The position numbers were made by a program, and so were the translations under genes. DNA of 6,582 bases from an uncultured Pelagibacteraceae bacterium (GTDB lineage Bacteria > Pseudomonadota > Alphaproteobacteria > Pelagibacterales > Pelagibacteraceae). Positions within the stretch are counted from its first letter, which is position 1; each line of letters opens with the position of its first letter. The stretch spans positions 1 through 6,582 of the forward strand of contig CACLNK010000041.1 of assembly GCA_902608305.1 (NCBI GenBank), read 5' to 3'. Under the pieces are notes generated by a model. That model was given only the letters and a program-made list of their open reading frames with translations, searched no databases and was not told the DNA's origin. Below, in pieces: positions 1-5,871 of this stretch.

Positions 1-727
1 ACAAATTTTCTATCATAATCAAATCCTTTTAATTTTATTCCTAGTCTTTTATTAATGTTTTCAGAATCTTTTAATAAAGTTGATAATCTTCCCCAACTTC
101 TTAAAACTTTAGCTTTAGTATAAAAATTTTTGTTATTTGTAACAAGCATGCCTCCATTTCCGGCACAACTAATTACATGAGAACCATAAAAGCTTGTAAT
201 TGATATGTCACTATATGCACCCGTTGGTTTTTTTTTAATTTTTGCACCTAAGGTATCTGCAGAATCTTCAATGACCAATAAATTATTTTTTTTTGCTATT
301 TGCTTTAATTTTTTCCAGTCGGGAATGTTGCCAATTAAATTAGGAATTAATATTCCTTTTGTTTTTTTGAAATTTTTTTTTCAATAATATTTGTGTCCAC
401 TTGTAAAGTTTTTATGTTTATATCTACTAAAACTGGAACTAAGTTATTAAGTAATATTGAAGAAACAGTAGTCCCAAAATTTAAACAGGGAGTAATAATT
501 TCGCTACCTTTTTTAAAATTCATAGCTTTTAGTGCCAATATTAAAGCTGAAGAACCAGAGTTAACCATAAGTCCATATTTTTTACCAAATAACTTTGAAA
601 TTTTTTTTTCAAATATATCTACTGATTTACCCATTTGGGTGGATTTTTTTAGAGTTTTTGAAACAGCTTTTATTTCTTCATTGTTGTATACATTTTTTCC
701 GTAAGAAATATTTTTTTTCATTTTCAA
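1..727 (-). CDS. DegT/DnrJ/EryC1/StrS-fold PLP/PMP sugar enzyme, E1(RfbH)/ColD-like 3-dehydrase type; C-terminus outside window; frameshifted
   Basis: Probably acts on a nucleotide-linked 4-keto-6-deoxy sugar for surface polysaccharide. Starting at the ATG at 727, the first frame gives 126 residues and stops at 347-349. A -1 change near 362-381 joins it without a gap to a second open frame that runs off the window edge, giving 242 residues so far. Visible along the joined protein: N-terminal YGKNVYNNEEI, the cofactor-phosphate loop NSGSSAL (56-62), FGTTV (84-88), PVLVDI (98-103), then in the second frame TKGILIPNLIGN (123-134), the pyridine-binding acid in VIEDSADTLG (D155), and SFYGSHVISCAGNGG (179-193). 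The Schiff-base lysine position holds His184. FxTTV, the DxLG ending after the ED motif and SFY-x-x-H resemble E1/RfbH and ColD 3-dehydrases more than aminotransferases (from memory). Family length is about 380-440 residues. The exact substrate cannot be told. It is divergent from rsmE. Confidence 0.85.
362..381 (-). other. frame-change site in the sugar-enzyme gene (A9 and A7 runs on the coding strand)
   Basis: Read on the minus strand, an A9 run (381 down to 373) and an A7 run (368 down to 362) flank ATTTC. The upstream frame reads TCA AAA AAA CAA and soon reaches TAA; the family frame resumes as ACA AAA GGA (T-K-G). Moving back one base anywhere between the two runs restores the protein. 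Both runs contain A_AAA_AAA in the reading frame, the form used for -1 ribosomal slippage. A missing A in the assembly or in the genome would look identical. Confidence 0.75.
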
Positions 728-870
728 AATTATTTAGATTATTAGTAGTTTTTTCATTAAGAAATTTTAATACAAATATTTGATTATTGTAATTTTATCA
801 ACATTAAATAAAGTACAATACGTATCAAAAATTATTGCATTAACATTTTTCATAAATTAACTTAATAAAT
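728..870. promoter_or_regulatory. divergent intergenic region between the sugar enzyme and rsmE
   Basis: These 143 bases separate two outward-facing genes, so both promoters should lie here. On the minus strand TAAAAT (769 down to 764) sits 17 bases after a weak -35-like TTACAA (792 down to 787), about 37 bases before the ATG at 727. On the plus strand TACAAT (814-819) is a possible -10 box for rsmE with no good -35 at standard spacing. In sequence this AT-rich such boxes occur by chance. No clear Shine-Dalgarno sequence precedes either start. Confidence 0.3.
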
Positions 871-1581
871 ATGAATAATATTAGATTATTTTTTTCAGAA
901 AGCTTATTGCTTAATTTAACTGCTAAACTTGATCAACCACAGTCTCATTATGTTAATAAAGTGATGAGAGTTAAAGTTAATGAAACTTTTTCATTATTTA
1001 ATAGTAGTGGGGAATGGGAGGCAAAAGTTAAAGAAATTACCAAAGGAATAGTTGAATTTATTGTTACTAAACAATTAAAACATAAAGAAAATTCAAAAGA
1101 GATTTGGCTAGCTTTTTCACCAATTAAATCAAATTATTTTAATTTTATGATACAAAAAGCAACAGAACTAGGTGTAACTAAATTTTTACCTATTATTTTT
1201 GATAGAACTATCGTTAGAAAAATTAATAGAGACAGATTGCAAAAAATAATTATTGAGGCGACCGAACAATCAAATCGAATTAATGTTCCTTCAATAGAAA
1301 AACATCAAAATTTAAAAAAATTTTTAAGCGAAAATAAAGACAAAATAGATTTAATATTTACAGATTTAAACTCTCAAAATAAAAAACTAGGTATAAAAGA
1401 ATTATCAAATAAGCCTATATGCATCATTATTGGTCCAGAAGGCGACTTTTCAGAATCTGAAAGGAAAGAAATTTTCTCTTTTGAAGGTGTTACACCAATT
1501 AAAATTAATGAAAATATTTTAAGAGCAGAAACAGCAGCAATTTCTGCAATATCCATAGTTAATTATTTTTTAAATTTATAA
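871..1581 (+). CDS. rsmE: 16S rRNA (uracil(1498)-N3)-methyltransferase RsmE
   Basis: SPOUT-class methyltransferase that uses S-adenosylmethionine to methylate N3 of U1498 in helix 44 of 16S rRNA, at the ribosomal decoding region; cytoplasmic, a homodimer in known members. The 236-residue product matches the usual 235-250. The N-terminal PUA-like domain holds SHYVNKVMR (25-33) and FNSSGEWEAKV (43-53). Further family blocks are KATELGV (96-102), EATEQSNR (129-136), the knot motif IIGPEGDF (186-193) and the C-terminal knot signature NENILRAETAAISAI (213-227). One variation: the usual GPEGG is GPEGD. The ATG at 871 places the conserved IRLFF start correctly, although no Shine-Dalgarno sequence is evident. 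Its last 6 bases overlap the convergent SCO gene. The family assignment is secure. Confidence 0.95.
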   Translation: MNNIRLFFSESLLLNLTAKLDQPQSHYVNKVMRVKVNETFSLFNSSGEWEAKVKEITKGIVEFIVTKQLKHKENSKEIWLAFSPIKSNYFNFMIQKATELGVTKFLPIIFDRTIVRKINRDRLQKIIIEATEQSNRINVPSIEKHQNLKKFLSENKDKIDLIFTDLNSQNKKLGIKELSNKPICIIIGPEGDFSESERKEIFSFEGVTPIKINENILRAETAAISAISIVNYFLNL

Positions 1582-2160
1582 ATATTTTTTAATTATTTTA
1601 ATTGACCTTTTAAGGTCATCTTTATGAGTGATACGATCCACATATTTTCCATTTTTGAGTAATATAATTGGAGAGCTATGATTAACAGTATATTCTCCAT
1701 TTTCTGAAAATATTTTTTGACTAGCTATACCCCATGATTGTGAAAGCTTGAATATTTTTTCTGGTTTTCCAGTAATACCTGTAAATTTACCTTCAAAGGA
1801 ATTTAAATAATCTTTCATTACTTCAGGAGAGTCTCTTTCCGGATCAATGCTAATGAAAAAGACTTTTAACGATTTATTTTCTTTTTTTAATCTTTCTAAA
1901 ATAATGCTTAATTTGTTTAAAGTCATAGGACATACATCTGGGCAGTGAGTAAACCCAAAAAATAAAGCTGTGGCAGGTTCTTGAAAAGATTTTTCGGTTA
2001 TTAGATTGTTATTTACATCATTTAATGAAAATTCTGATCCTTTTATTGATGCGACATAATCTTCTTTTTTATCTTGTATTGATAATATAATAGGCAGCAT
2101 TATAAATAAAAAAATCCCAAAGCATCCAGCCAATATTATTATAGACGTCTTTAATTTCAT
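1576..2160 (-). CDS. SCO1/SenC-family copper chaperone for cytochrome c oxidase
   Basis: Membrane-anchored thioredoxin-fold protein that binds copper and delivers it to, or reduces, the CuA site of oxidase subunit II on the periplasmic side. The 194 residues begin with one membrane anchor (about 5-28) after a short basic N-terminus, giving an N-in topology. The copper site is complete: the CxxxC motif THCPDVCP (C73, C77) and the distal ligand His161 in VNHSSPI. FFGFTHCPDVCP and SIDPERDSPE (104-112) are textbook SCO blocks. Length is normal for the family. It lies 32 bases from a divergent subunit-III-like gene and less than 1 kb from coxB, which encodes its likely target. Its 3' end overlaps the convergent rsmE by 6 bases. 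The start at 2160 gives a sensible anchor; no strong ribosome binding site is seen. Confidence 0.95.
   Translation of the reverse strand: MKLKTSIIILAGCFGIFLFIMLPIILSIQDKKEDYVASIKGSEFSLNDVNNNLITEKSFQEPATALFFGFTHCPDVCPMTLNKLSIILERLKKENKSLKVFFISIDPERDSPEVMKDYLNSFEGKFTGITGKPEKIFKLSQSWGIASQKIFSENGEYTVNHSSPIILLKNGKYVDRITHKDDLKRSIKIIKKYL
1603..1618 (+). terminator. possible stem-loop terminator of rsmE
   Basis: TGACCTTTTAAGGTCA can fold into a 6-bp stem (TGACCT/AGGTCA) with a TTTA loop, 21 bases after the rsmE stop codon. The following TCTTTATG is only weakly U-rich, so intrinsic termination is uncertain. The element lies inside the opposing SCO gene and codes for part of its C-terminal DDLKRS. Confidence 0.35.
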
Positions 2161-2192
2161 AATTAAATGTTTATATTCTTATTATATAATTT
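2161..2192. promoter_or_regulatory. 32-base divergent spacer with palindromic ATTATATAAT
   Basis: The whole gap between the SCO and subunit-III-like start codons is 32 bases. It holds the perfect 10-base palindrome ATTATATAAT (2181-2190), which presents a consensus TATAAT to both strands. For SCO (2186 down to 2181) it would give a leader of roughly 14 bases. For the plus-strand gene TATAAT (2185-2190) would start transcription at or just past the ATG at 2193, so that gene may be leaderless, start elsewhere or use another promoter. No good -35 boxes were found. Confidence 0.35.
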
Positions 2193-2873
2193 ATGTCAAA
2201 CTTTATTAAGAAACTTTTTGGCACATTGGCTGAAAAGCCTTGGGAAAAAGAACAAGCAGTTATTGATACTAATCACCCAGGTAAGACTTTTAATTTATCA
2301 CTACAGACTTCAGCGGTTATAATTATTTTCGGCATAAGTACAGTATTGTTTAGTCTAATTCTTACTGGTTATCTTTATACAATGCCCCAGGAACAAAATA
2401 CAAAATTTTTATTTAAACCAAACTTGTTATGGGTAAATACAATTGTTTTATTTTTTGTAACTTATTTTTTCAGTAAAATTACAAAAGATTTAAAAAAAAA
2501 TGACATAACCAAAATTAAAAAAAATTTAATTTTAGTTGGAGGATTAAGTTATCTATTTTTATTTGGTCAAATTTTTTTTTGGTATCAATTAATGCAAGAT
2601 GAAAAATTTGTTACTACAAATACTTATTTTTCTTCATTCTATATTTTCACTGCGTTACATGGCTTACATCTTTTAGGAGGTTTATTTTTTTGGGGAAAAG
2701 TTTGCTCAAAAACTCTTAAATTAGAACAGAAAGAAATTATAAGCCAAAAGAAAAGCATATCAGCACTATCTTTATACTGGACTTTTTTATTAATTGTATG
2801 GTTGGTTTTTTTCTTAACTATTTATGTATTCAACGATACAGTTATTGCATGGTGCAAAGCTCTCCTTACATAA
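2193..2873 (+). CDS. divergent heme-copper oxidase subunit III-like membrane protein
   Basis: Integral membrane protein of the cytochrome c oxidase subunit III superfamily, 226 residues, with about five helices (40-63, 77-95, 111-132, 147-168, 190-213). Family marks are KPW near the N-terminus, FYIFTALHGLHLLGGL (149-164) and LYWTFLLIVWLVFF (194-207). It differs from the CoxC encoded 3 kb downstream: the helix-3 block is GQIFFW (125-130), with Phe129 where CoxC has the conserved Glu139 (equivalent to the DCCD-reactive Glu90 of bovine subunit III), and the YWHFVD block reads YWTFLL. I recall similar second subunit-III proteins beside alternative aa3 oxidases, for example in Bradyrhizobium coxMNOP, where two genes resemble subunit III. 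It is therefore probably a second or accessory subunit of the neighbouring oxidase (inference). NorE-like relatives are an alternative, but no nitric oxide reductase genes are visible. The 3' end overlaps a small opposing gene by 8 bases. Confidence 0.85.
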   Translation: MSNFIKKLFGTLAEKPWEKEQAVIDTNHPGKTFNLSLQTSAVIIIFGISTVLFSLILTGYLYTMPQEQNTKFLFKPNLLWVNTIVLFFVTYFFSKITKDLKKNDITKIKKNLILVGGLSYLFLFGQIFFWYQLMQDEKFVTTNTYFSSFYIFTALHGLHLLGGLFFWGKVCSKTLKLEQKEIISQKKSISALSLYWTFLLIVWLVFFLTIYVFNDTVIAWCKALLT

Positions 2874-3058
2874 ACAAAACTAAAATGGTTCCAACAACTG
2901 CAATTACAATTAGTAGTATATTTACGGATTTTAAATATTTTTTAATTTCTGGTTTTTTCTCACCTTTTGAAAAAAAATCCTGCTCCAAAAGATATAACAA
3001 AATAGAAAAGTAAGACCATAATTAGTATGGCTACTAAAATTCCAAATTTATCTAGCAT
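2866..3058 (-). CDS. probable small two-helix membrane protein, frame interrupted at a T8 run
   Basis: From the ATG at 3058 the first frame encodes a hydrophobic helix, LVAILIMVLLFYFVISFGAG, then stops at 2960-2962 after 32 residues. Dropping one T from the coding-strand T8 run (2977 down to 2970) continues as FFSKGEKKPEIKKYLK and a second helix, NILLIVIAVVGTILVLF, ending at the TAA at 2866-2868: 63 residues in a helix, basic loop, helix pattern. No other ATG serves the first frame, because a stop lies three codons upstream. In the second frame alone a TTG start without the first helix is possible. The layout recalls the tiny twin-helix proteins (DUF2909-type) found in some proteobacterial cox clusters, but I cannot claim homology. 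It is convergent with the subunit-III-like gene and divergent from coxB, so a role in oxidase assembly is plausible. Function unknown. Confidence 0.5.
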
Positions 3059-3146
3059 ATTTTCTTAAATATACATGCTTATTTGAGGTTTTTTAAAGAC
3101 ATTTTGTCCCTAGATTATATACATATTTCTTTTATAAGTTTTCTTT
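3059..3146. promoter_or_regulatory. divergent region upstream of coxB, with a GACA-N3-TGTC dyad
   Basis: These 88 bases lie between the start of the small opposing gene and coxB and should carry the promoter of the coxB-coxA-coxC operon. TTATAT (3115-3120) is a weak -10 candidate about 30 bases before the coxB ATG. A short dyad, GACATTTTGTC (3098-3108), sits almost centrally and just upstream of it, where a regulator could bind. No Shine-Dalgarno sequence precedes coxB. No known operator consensus, such as the FNR TTGAT-N4-ATCAA, is recognisable. Confidence 0.3.
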
Positions 3147-3983
3147 ATGCATGTTGGATTTATCTTTTTGGCAGTAATAGTTGGATCAATATTGTTCCAT
3201 ATTTTTACTCCATGGTATTGGACAGACATAGCTTCAAATTGGGGATCTATGGATGATACTATTACTTTAACATTTTGGATTGGAGGAGGCGTTTTTGTAG
3301 CAGTCTGTCTTTTCATGGTCTACTGTGTATTTAAATTTTCATACAAAGAAGGACGTAAGGCAGAATATAAACCAGAAGATAAAAAATTAGAAAAAATACT
3401 TACTATAGCAACAACTTTAGGAGTGGCAGCACTTTTAGCCCCAGGACTTATTGTTTGGAACCAATTTATTAACGTTCCAAAAAATGCAATACATGTTGAT
3501 GTTATGGCGTGGCAATGGGGATGGCAATATAGATTACCTGGCGATGATGGAAAATTAGGTAGTACGAAAGTAGCAAATATTAATGACAATAATCCTTTTG
3601 GAATTATTTTAGAAGATCCAAATGGGAAAGATGATGTTTTAATACAAAGTGATGTATTGCACTTAAAAAATAATAGACCTGTAAAAATTTTATTAAGATC
3701 AGTTGATGTGCTTCACAACTGGTACGTACCTCAATTTAGAGCAAAAATGGACGCTGTTCCAGGAGTAGTAACTTATTATTGGTTTGAACCAAATAAAGTT
3801 GGAGAATATGAAGTTTTGTGTGCTGAATATTGTGGAGTTGGACATTATGGTATGAGAGGAAGAGTTTTTGTAAAAAGTGAACCAGATTATGAAAACTGGC
3901 TCCAAGAACAGGAAACTTTTTCAGATTTAGTTGCGAAACAAGAAGAAATAGAATTTAGTAAAACAAAATTGGCAAAAAAATAA
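3147..3983 (+). CDS. coxB: cytochrome c oxidase subunit II (CuA subunit)
   Basis: Carries the binuclear CuA centre that accepts electrons from cytochrome c and passes them to heme a in subunit I. The 278 residues contain three hydrophobic helices (about 4-22, 42-64, 86-106), then a periplasmic cupredoxin domain. All CuA ligands are present: His190 in DVLHNW, and Cys225, Glu227, Cys229, His233 and Met236 in LCAEYCGVGHYGM. The tryptophan-rich VMAWQWGWQYRLPG (119-132) is the usual electron-entry patch. There is no CxxCH, so no fused cytochrome c domain. Blocks such as TPWYWTDIASNWGSMDDT and the short hydrophobic start without a clear signal cleavage site match the alternative coxMNOP-like branch more than the mitochondrial type (from memory). 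The ATG at 3147 is the only in-frame ATG after the stop at 3135-3137. First gene of the operon, 38 bases before coxA. Confidence 0.95.
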   Translation: MHVGFIFLAVIVGSILFHIFTPWYWTDIASNWGSMDDTITLTFWIGGGVFVAVCLFMVYCVFKFSYKEGRKAEYKPEDKKLEKILTIATTLGVAALLAPGLIVWNQFINVPKNAIHVDVMAWQWGWQYRLPGDDGKLGSTKVANINDNNPFGIILEDPNGKDDVLIQSDVLHLKNNRPVKILLRSVDVLHNWYVPQFRAKMDAVPGVVTYYWFEPNKVGEYEVLCAEYCGVGHYGMRGRVFVKSEPDYENWLQEQETFSDLVAKQEEIEFSKTKLAKK

Positions 3984-4021
3984 TTTAAATGATTAAAAAA
4001 AATATATAAAATAGGGAATGT

Positions 4022-5860
4022 ATGGCAGAAGATTTTAACGATAATAAAACAATTCAAGCACAATCTTCAGAAACTATTTCTGGTGGAGGTGCAGGAGTTA
4101 CACCCGACAAAGATTATGTAAGACCCGCAGAAGTAGCTGATCAGGATTTATATCATGGGCATAGTTTTATTACTAAATGGGTTTTTTGCCAGGATGCTAA
4201 AGTTATCGGGGTACAATATTTTCTTTTAGCGACATTTACAGGCATAATTGGTCTTATTCTTTCTTGGTTAATGCGATTACAATTAGGTTTTCCAGGAGCA
4301 GCTGGCTTCATGACAGCAGAACATTATTATCAGTTCGTTACTATGCATGGAATGATAATGGTAGTTTACTTTTTAACTGCACTCTTTCTCGGTGGGTTTG
4401 GTAATTATTTAATTCCATTAATGGTAGGTGCAAGAGATATGGTTTTCCCTTATGTTAACATGGTAAGTTTTTGGATGTTTTTTGTTGCAGTTGGAGTTTT
4501 GTTGGCAAGCTTTTTTGTACCAGGCGGACCAACAGGATCAGGTTGGACACTTTATCCTCCTCAGGCAATTTTAGAAGGAACTCCAGGATCAGGTATGGGA
4601 ATAATTTTAATGTGCGTATCTTTAATTTTATTTGTAGCCGGATTTACTATGGGCGGATTAAATTACTTAATCACTGTTTTACAAGCTCGTACTAGAGGAA
4701 TGACATTAATGAGGATGCCTTTAACAGTTTGGGGTATTTTTACAGCAACTGTTTTAGCAATGTTAGCTTTTCCAGCACTATTAGTAAGTGCAATTATGAT
4801 GAGTTTAGACAGAATACTTGGAACAAGTTTCTTTATGCCAACAATTTTAAAAGCTGGAGAAATGTTAGAATATGGAGGTGGAAGTCCTATTCTTTTTCAA
4901 CATTTGTTCTGGTTTTTTGGACATCCTGAAGTTTATATTGTTGCATTACCAGCATTTGGAATAATTTCAGATTTAATTTCTGTTCATTCTAGAAAAAACA
5001 TATTTGGTTATAGAATGATGGTTTGGGCAATCGTTGTTATAGGAGCTCTAAGCTTTTTTGTTTGGGCACACCATATGTATGTCAGTGGAATGCATCCTTG
5101 GTTTGGATTTTTCTTTGCAACTACAACACTTATCATAGCGGTTCCCACGGCACTGAAAGTTTATAATTGGATTTTAACTCTTTGGAGAGGAAATATTAGA
5201 ATGAACACTGTAATGCTATGGTGTCTTGGTTTTATAGTCACTTTTGTAAACGGAGGTATTACAGGAATTTTCCTAGGAAATGTTGTAGTTGATGTTCCAT
5301 TATCTGATACTTATTTTGTTGTTGCTCACTTTCATATGGTAATGGGTATTGCACCACTAATGGTAATTATGGGAGCCGTCTACCATTGGTTTCCTTTGGT
5401 TGCTGGAAGAATGTTAAGTGAAAAGTTAGGAAAATGGCACTTTTGGTTTACATTTTTAGGGGCTTATTCAATTTATTTCCCTATGCACTATCTAGGCTTT
5501 ATTGGGGTACCTAGAAGATATTTTGAAATGTATGATAGCCCATACATAACTTCAGCAGTTGGAATGAATGAATTTATAAGCACTGCAGCATTTATAGTTG
5601 GTGCTGCACAATTTATTTTAATTTATAATATAGTTGTAAGTTTAAAAATGGGAAAACCCGCAGGAAAAAATCCTTGGCAAGCAAATTCTCTAGAATGGCA
5701 TACACCTACAGTTCCTCCTGAACATGGTAACTGGGGTGATAAACTTCCGGTAGTTCACAGATGGGCTTATGATTATAGTGTTCCTGGAGCAAAAGAGGAT
5801 TTTATACCTCAAACAACACCACCAAGTGAAGTTGCTGACACTGAGGTAGAAAAAACATAA
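4022..5860 (+). CDS. coxA: cytochrome c oxidase subunit I (heme a / heme a3-CuB)
   Basis: Catalytic subunit that reduces O2 to water and pumps protons across the inner membrane. All metal ligands are present: His109 (heme a, in VTMHGM), His301, His350 and His351 (CuB, in GHPEVY and WAHHMY), and His436 and His438 (heme a3 and heme a, in VVAHFHMVMG). Tyr305 can form the His-Tyr cross-link. Glu303 in GHPEV, Asp139 and Asn146 (ARDMVFPYVN) mark a D channel, and Lys379 (VPTALKVYNW) the K channel, so this is an A1-type oxidase. Arg498-Arg499 (VPRRY) are the heme-propionate arginines. At 612 residues it is longer than the usual 530-560: it has an approximately 50-residue polar N-terminus and a tail of about 65 residues. 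The region normally reading STNHKDIG is CQDAKVIG (56-63). AGGGA (4012-4017, as AGGGAA) precedes the ATG by a few bases. It lies 11 bases upstream of coxC. Confidence 0.98.
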   Translation: MAEDFNDNKTIQAQSSETISGGGAGVTPDKDYVRPAEVADQDLYHGHSFITKWVFCQDAKVIGVQYFLLATFTGIIGLILSWLMRLQLGFPGAAGFMTAEHYYQFVTMHGMIMVVYFLTALFLGGFGNYLIPLMVGARDMVFPYVNMVSFWMFFVAVGVLLASFFVPGGPTGSGWTLYPPQAILEGTPGSGMGIILMCVSLILFVAGFTMGGLNYLITVLQARTRGMTLMRMPLTVWGIFTATVLAMLAFPALLVSAIMMSLDRILGTSFFMPTILKAGEMLEYGGGSPILFQHLFWFFGHPEVYIVALPAFGIISDLISVHSRKNIFGYRMMVWAIVVIGALSFFVWAHHMYVSGMHPWFGFFFATTTLIIAVPTALKVYNWILTLWRGNIRMNTVMLWCLGFIVTFVNGGITGIFLGNVVVDVPLSDTYFVVAHFHMVMGIAPLMVIMGAVYHWFPLVAGRMLSEKLGKWHFWFTFLGAYSIYFPMHYLGFIGVPRRYFEMYDSPYITSAVGMNEFISTAAFIVGAAQFILIYNIVVSLKMGKPAGKNPWQANSLEWHTPTVPPEHGNWGDKLPVVHRWAYDYSVPGAKEDFIPQTTPPSEVADTEVEKT

Positions 5861-5871
5861 AGATATAATAT

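Noticed and set aside
205..704. Plus-strand open frames of 60-103 residues opposite the sugar-enzyme gene.
   Set aside because: They are Phe-rich antisense images of the minus-strand coding sequence, with no recognisable motif.
2122..2160. A lipobox-like LAGC (residues 10-13) near the SCO N-terminus, suggesting a lipoprotein.
   Set aside because: The hydrophobic segment continues well past the cysteine and the stretch before it is too short for a lipoprotein signal; a plain membrane anchor fits better.
2193..2873. Reading the subunit-III-like gene as NorE of a denitrification cluster.
   Set aside because: No norB, norC or other nitric oxide reductase gene is visible, and the neighbours are SCO and an aa3 oxidase.
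2798..3013. A 71-residue plus-strand frame running off the end of the subunit-III-like gene.
   Set aside because: It overlaps the end of a well-supported gene in another frame and is the antisense of the better twin-helix candidate; its sequence is low-complexity and not membrane-like.
3110..3905. Minus-strand frames opposite coxB (68-89 residues).
   Set aside because: They are shadows of a highly conserved gene, with no start context or family features.
4471..4929. Plus-strand frames of 66-74 residues inside coxA.
   Set aside because: They are out-of-frame readings of strongly conserved coxA sequence.
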